Shown here one piece after another: positions 61,461-64,000 of a stretch of DNA of 64,000 nucleotides; within the stretch, counting starts at the first letter, position 1, and the number at the start of each line of letters is the position of its first letter. The position numbers and the translations under genes are program-made. Source of the DNA: Filimonas lacunae (GTDB lineage Bacteria > Bacteroidota > Bacteroidia > Chitinophagales > Chitinophagaceae). The stretch covers positions 5,274,823 to 5,338,822 of the forward strand of contig NZ_AP017422.1 in the NCBI RefSeq assembly GCF_002355595.1, written 5' to 3'. The notes under the pieces are model-generated. The model was not told where the DNA came from and searched no databases. It saw only the letters and a program-made list of their open reading frames with translations.

Positions 61461-62693
61461 ATGCACGAGCAACTGACCCGTATATCGTTTTCCAATACCA
61501 AACAGGGTTTTATTCATAAAACCGACAAACAGCTGAAAAATGCCCACCAGTTGTTTAATATGATGAATTATCCTTTGCTGGTAAAAGCAGGCACTATCAT
61601 TACCCCTTTATTACTGAAATGGAAGTTTCCCATCAATGGGCTGATTGAAAAAACCATTTTTGCCCAGTTTGTAGGCGGTAAAAGTTTGCCCGATACCGCA
61701 CCGGTAATTAACAACCTGAAACAGCACAACGTAGCAGTAATACTGGACTATGGTGCAGAAGGCCGCGAAAATGAAGAAAGCTTTGAAGCCGCCACGAGTG
61801 AATTCTTACGTATTATCGAATATGCATCCGGCAACAACAGCATTCCTTTTATCAGTGTAAAACTAACCGCCATTGCCCGGTTTGCCCTGCTGGAAAAATG
61901 CAATTCCCTGGTAACCCCTGATAACTGTACCCTGAATACCAGCAGCCTTACCACAGCGGAAGCTGCCGAATGGCAAGCCGTGATGCAACGACTGCACCGC
62001 ATTGCCCAACAGGCAGCCCTGCACCAAACCAGTGTGCTGATAGATGCAGAAGAATCATGGATACAGGATACCATTGACGCAGCCACTACCGAACTTATGC
62101 GCATGTACAACCTCGAAACAGCAGTGGTGTACAACACCATTCAACTCTATCGTAAAAGAGGATATACTTTTTTAAAACAATCGCACGAGCTGGCGCAGGC
62201 CGATGGCTATATACTGGCAGTAAAACTGGTACGCGGCGCTTATATGGAAAAAGAAAGGAAACGCGCTTCCGAACTCAACTATTCATCCCCCATACAGGAT
62301 ACAAAGGAAGATACCGATAAAGCTTTTAACCAGGCTGTGGCTTATTGTATAGACTTTCATCAGTCCATTCATACCATTGTGGCTTCTCATAACGAGCATA
62401 GCAACCTGATGGCAGTGCGTTTGATGGAGAACAAATCAACGAACAACGAATCTCTGCCGGTTCATTTTTCCCAGCTGTATGGCATGAGCGATAATATCAC
62501 TTATAACCTGGCAAAGGGTGGTTTTAGCGTAAGCAAATACCTTCCTTACGGCGCCATTGCCGATGTAATACCCTACCTCATGCGCAGGGCGCAGGAGAAC
62601 AGCTCCGTGGCAGGACAAACGGGCAGGGAACTGTCGTTAATTAAAAAAGAAATACAACGCAGGTCCTTAAGCAAAAAGGCAGGCATTGAATAA
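61461..62693 (+). CDS. Proline dehydrogenase
   Basis: A 410-residue FAD-dependent proline dehydrogenase, which oxidises L-proline to 1-pyrroline-5-carboxylate at the membrane, the first step of proline catabolism. It is monofunctional, not the PutA fusion. Conserved: VKLTAIARFALLE, LVRGAYMEKERKRASEL, then ASHNEHSNLMAV and YGMSDNITYNLAK (FAD and substrate site). The start is the ATG at 61461 (MHEQLTRISFSN); a GTG frame opening at 61395 is rejected because the added residues are poorly conserved in character. The stop codon overlaps the first base of the downstream terminator. No P5C dehydrogenase gene is near, and the link to the hydroxyproline cluster 12 kb away is only thematic. Confidence 0.92.
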   Translation: MHEQLTRISFSNTKQGFIHKTDKQLKNAHQLFNMMNYPLLVKAGTIITPLLLKWKFPINGLIEKTIFAQFVGGKSLPDTAPVINNLKQHNVAVILDYGAEGRENEESFEAATSEFLRIIEYASGNNSIPFISVKLTAIARFALLEKCNSLVTPDNCTLNTSSLTTAEAAEWQAVMQRLHRIAQQAALHQTSVLIDAEESWIQDTIDAATTELMRMYNLETAVVYNTIQLYRKRGYTFLKQSHELAQADGYILAVKLVRGAYMEKERKRASELNYSSPIQDTKEDTDKAFNQAVAYCIDFHQSIHTIVASHNEHSNLMAVRLMENKSTNNESLPVHFSQLYGMSDNITYNLAKGGFSVSKYLPYGAIADVIPYLMRRAQENSSVAGQTGRELSLIKKEIQRRSLSKKAGIE

Positions 62694-62731
62694 AACAAAC
62701 GGGGCTGTACATGTTACAGCCCCGTTTGTTT
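62693..62731. terminator. Bidirectional terminator spanning two stop codons
   Basis: Seventeen-bp perfect stem (arms 62693-62709 and 62715-62731) with a 5-base loop. The left arm starts on the last base of the proline dehydrogenase stop codon and the right arm ends within the stop codon of the convergent gene. Confidence 0.95.
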
Positions 62732-63065
62732 ACGCATTTACCCAGGCTTCCCTTTCAAAATAGGGACTTACCGACAAATGCTCTTCAATAGCGTCTATTA
62801 AACGTTGATTGCTTTCCGACATAATAATAGCCATATTCCAGATATCCTTAGAGTACAAAAACTCACCATAGTCTGTTTCTATGGTAAGCGCCATGTCATC
62901 TATTACCCGTATATCTTCAATGTGCTTTACCACGGGCTGAATATCTGCAATAGCTTCTAACAGGTCTTTAAAAAAGGAGTCATCACCTACCCCTTCAAAA
63001 AACTCTATCAGCAGTTTGTCCGATCCGTATTCCGGTCTGTAATAATATTTATACTTCTTACTCAA
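62730..63065 (-). CDS. Hypothetical protein (111 aa)
   Basis: I do not recognise this 111-residue acidic protein. It starts MSKKYKYYYRPEYGSDKLL and has an alternating strand/helix pattern with a hydrophobic core (ALTIETDYGEFLYSKDIWNM). No signal peptide, cysteines or known motif. The start must be the TTG at 63065: an in-frame TAG lies seven codons upstream and the next ATG is at about residue 59. It is a single-gene unit ending in a terminator shared with proline dehydrogenase. Acidic small proteins of this size can be immunity or adaptor proteins, but nothing here supports that. Confidence 0.65.
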   Translation of the reverse strand: MSKKYKYYYRPEYGSDKLLIEFFEGVGDDSFFKDLLEAIADIQPVVKHIEDIRVIDDMALTIETDYGEFLYSKDIWNMAIIMSESNQRLIDAIEEHLSVSPYFEREAWVNA

Positions 63066-63269
63066 GGTTGCTGATTTTTTTCCGGTAAGCTAAACACACC
63101 TGTTATCCGAACCTCTGTATGTATAGCAATATATATCTTAATATTTATATTTCATATTTTCTCCCGTTATAGTTACAGTAATTTTTCGGCATCAAAATGC
63201 TCCTTGCACTATTCAGTCATTTATTGTATATTATAGATACAGGATGAATACTCCAACAGGCAAAAAATA

Positions 63270-63296
63270 AAAACGGCGCTGAATCAGCGCCGTTTT
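63270..63296 (-). terminator. Terminator after the MBG-domain gene
   Basis: Twelve-bp stem AAAACGGCGCTG / CAGCGCCGTTTT with AAT loop, 26 bases past the stop codon of the gene at the right edge. Confidence 0.92.
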
Positions 63297-63322
63297 CGTT
63301 ACAGATATCCAAAAGGTTATAA

Positions 63323-64000
63323 TTACCTGATATTTATTTTATGTGCTTCCATAAAGTCTTCTGCATCTACTCTTACCACATAGAAAGCAGCCGGTAAATG
63401 TCCCACTGGTATTACAAAATTATTAATAGCGTCTACTATAGTTTCCTGGCGCGCCAACACACGCTGGCCCGATTCGGTAAACATCTGTATCGTTACTTTC
63501 TGTGTTCTTTCGCTGAATATCCTTACCTGCATGGTACTGCGGTTGCTGGACCATACCCGCACTTTGTCGCTGGCAGGCACAATGGTTAACTTACCATTTA
63601 CAAAAGTAAAGTAGTAGTTAGCAGCTGTTGCGCCGGAAGGAACAATATCGTAATAACCGATAGGAGAAATAGGAATAGCAGCAGTAGCTATCTGAATAGG
63701 GCTGGTAAACACCGTAGAATCTTCGCCACGCACAAAACCCGTATAGGTGTACGTTAATTCCGGATTCTTCTGTCCCTGTTCTCTTTCTTTGTCATCTGCT
63801 GTAACCACAATCTCTTTTGGTGTAATGCTAAAGTAAGCCGGCGTGTAATTAATGATCTTATAATCATCATTCGCCAGCGATCCCATGGTAATTACATATT
63901 TCCCTACATTTTCGCCTTCTTCCCTTTGTAAAGCACCATTCAACGACTCTTTAGCTACCAGGCCGGTAATCTGGTAAGTTAACACAGAATCTTCCTCACC
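63323..64000 (-). CDS. MBG-domain surface protein with C-terminal sorting-like domain (cut by window edge)
   Basis: The frame is open through the right edge, so only the C-terminal 225 residues are visible. They show the end of one MBG (mostly beta, 'Y-x-I-x-x-x-x-A-x-F-x-I-x-P') repeat (YKIINYTPAYFSITPKEIVV), one complete repeat from about residue 58 to 140 (TADDKEREQGQKNPELTYTY, then YYFTFVNGKLTIVPA), and a final beta-rich domain of about 80 residues (IQMFTESGQRVLARQE, LPAAFYVVRVDAEDFMEAHK) like a type IX secretion C-terminal sorting domain, although the usual PNP opening is replaced by VRVWSSNRS. The protein is probably secreted and surface-attached. Confidence 0.85.
   Translation of the reverse strand, partial: GEEDSVLTYQITGLVAKESLNGALQREEGENVGKYVITMGSLANDDYKIINYTPAYFSITPKEIVVTADDKEREQGQKNPELTYTYTGFVRGEDSTVFTSPIQIATAAIPISPIGYYDIVPSGATAANYYFTFVNGKLTIVPASDKVRVWSSNRSTMQVRIFSERTQKVTIQMFTESGQRVLARQETIVDAINNFVIPVGHLPAAFYVVRVDAEDFMEAHKINIR

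Overview
The window is a stretch of chromosome from a member of the Bacteroidota, most likely the family Chitinophagaceae. This is judged from gene content and promoter style, not from a database search. Supporting marks are TAnnTTTG-type promoter elements in front of three tRNA genes, a TPP-riboswitch-controlled TonB receptor, a ddl-PASTA gene pair, a PafA-type phosphatase, a sphingolipid/sulfonolipid-type acyltransferase, an MBG-repeat protein with a sorting-signal-like C-terminus, and many short lipoproteins. There is no rRNA, CRISPR array, insertion sequence or prophage. Coding density is high, and most convergent gene pairs are separated by strong hairpin terminators that can work in both directions.

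Layout. 1-3.5 kb: start of a TonB receptor (cut by the edge), a gene-free gap with two hairpins, then an AraC regulator with an aldo/keto reductase. 3.6-11 kb: SulP anion transporter, MgtE magnesium channel, GlmS and a large beta-helix protein placed directly after GlmS. 11-15.3 kb: era-der GTPase operon with a small lipoprotein, then three identical initiator tRNA genes, with a secreted tail-fibre-like protein between the first two. 15.3-21.7 kb: GIN-domain adhesin-like protein, TPP riboswitch with a probable thiamin receptor, then ddl, a PASTA protein and a rhodanese. 21.3-31.8 kb: ferredoxin divergent from a LuxC-type acyl-CoA reductase, HtrA protease, cyclophilin, GH13 enzyme, amino-acid permease, alpha-oxoamine synthase and PafA. 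31.8-44.7 kb: YpdA, isocitrate dehydrogenase, NRAMP transporter fused to a universal-stress domain, glycogen phosphorylase, UbiX, and a four-gene run (DCC protein, YfcH epimerase, SRPBCC, FUSC membrane protein).

44.8-50.6 kb holds an apparently complete trans-4-hydroxy-L-proline catabolic cluster: 4-hydroxyproline 2-epimerase, a DadA-like D-hydroxyproline oxidase/dehydrogenase, a DHDPS-family deaminase and a 2-oxoglutarate semialdehyde dehydrogenase, with a divergent AraC regulator. Together they would convert hydroxyproline to 2-oxoglutarate, which feeds the TCA cycle (icd lies 11 kb away). 50.6-64 kb: SWIM-SNF2 helicase, LysR regulator with a threonine synthase, a metallo-hydrolase, an orphan beta-sandwich protein next to a heparinase II/III-family lyase with its own AraC regulator, proline dehydrogenase, a small unknown protein, and the C-terminal part of an MBG-domain surface protein cut by the right edge.

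Most of the window is ordinary core genome. The parts most worth a second look are the riboswitch-receptor pair, the hydroxyproline cluster, the tRNA-fMet triplication, the GlmS-adjacent beta-helix protein, the NRAMP-USP fusion and the orphan beta-sandwich protein. I found no clear evidence for a wholly new multi-gene system.
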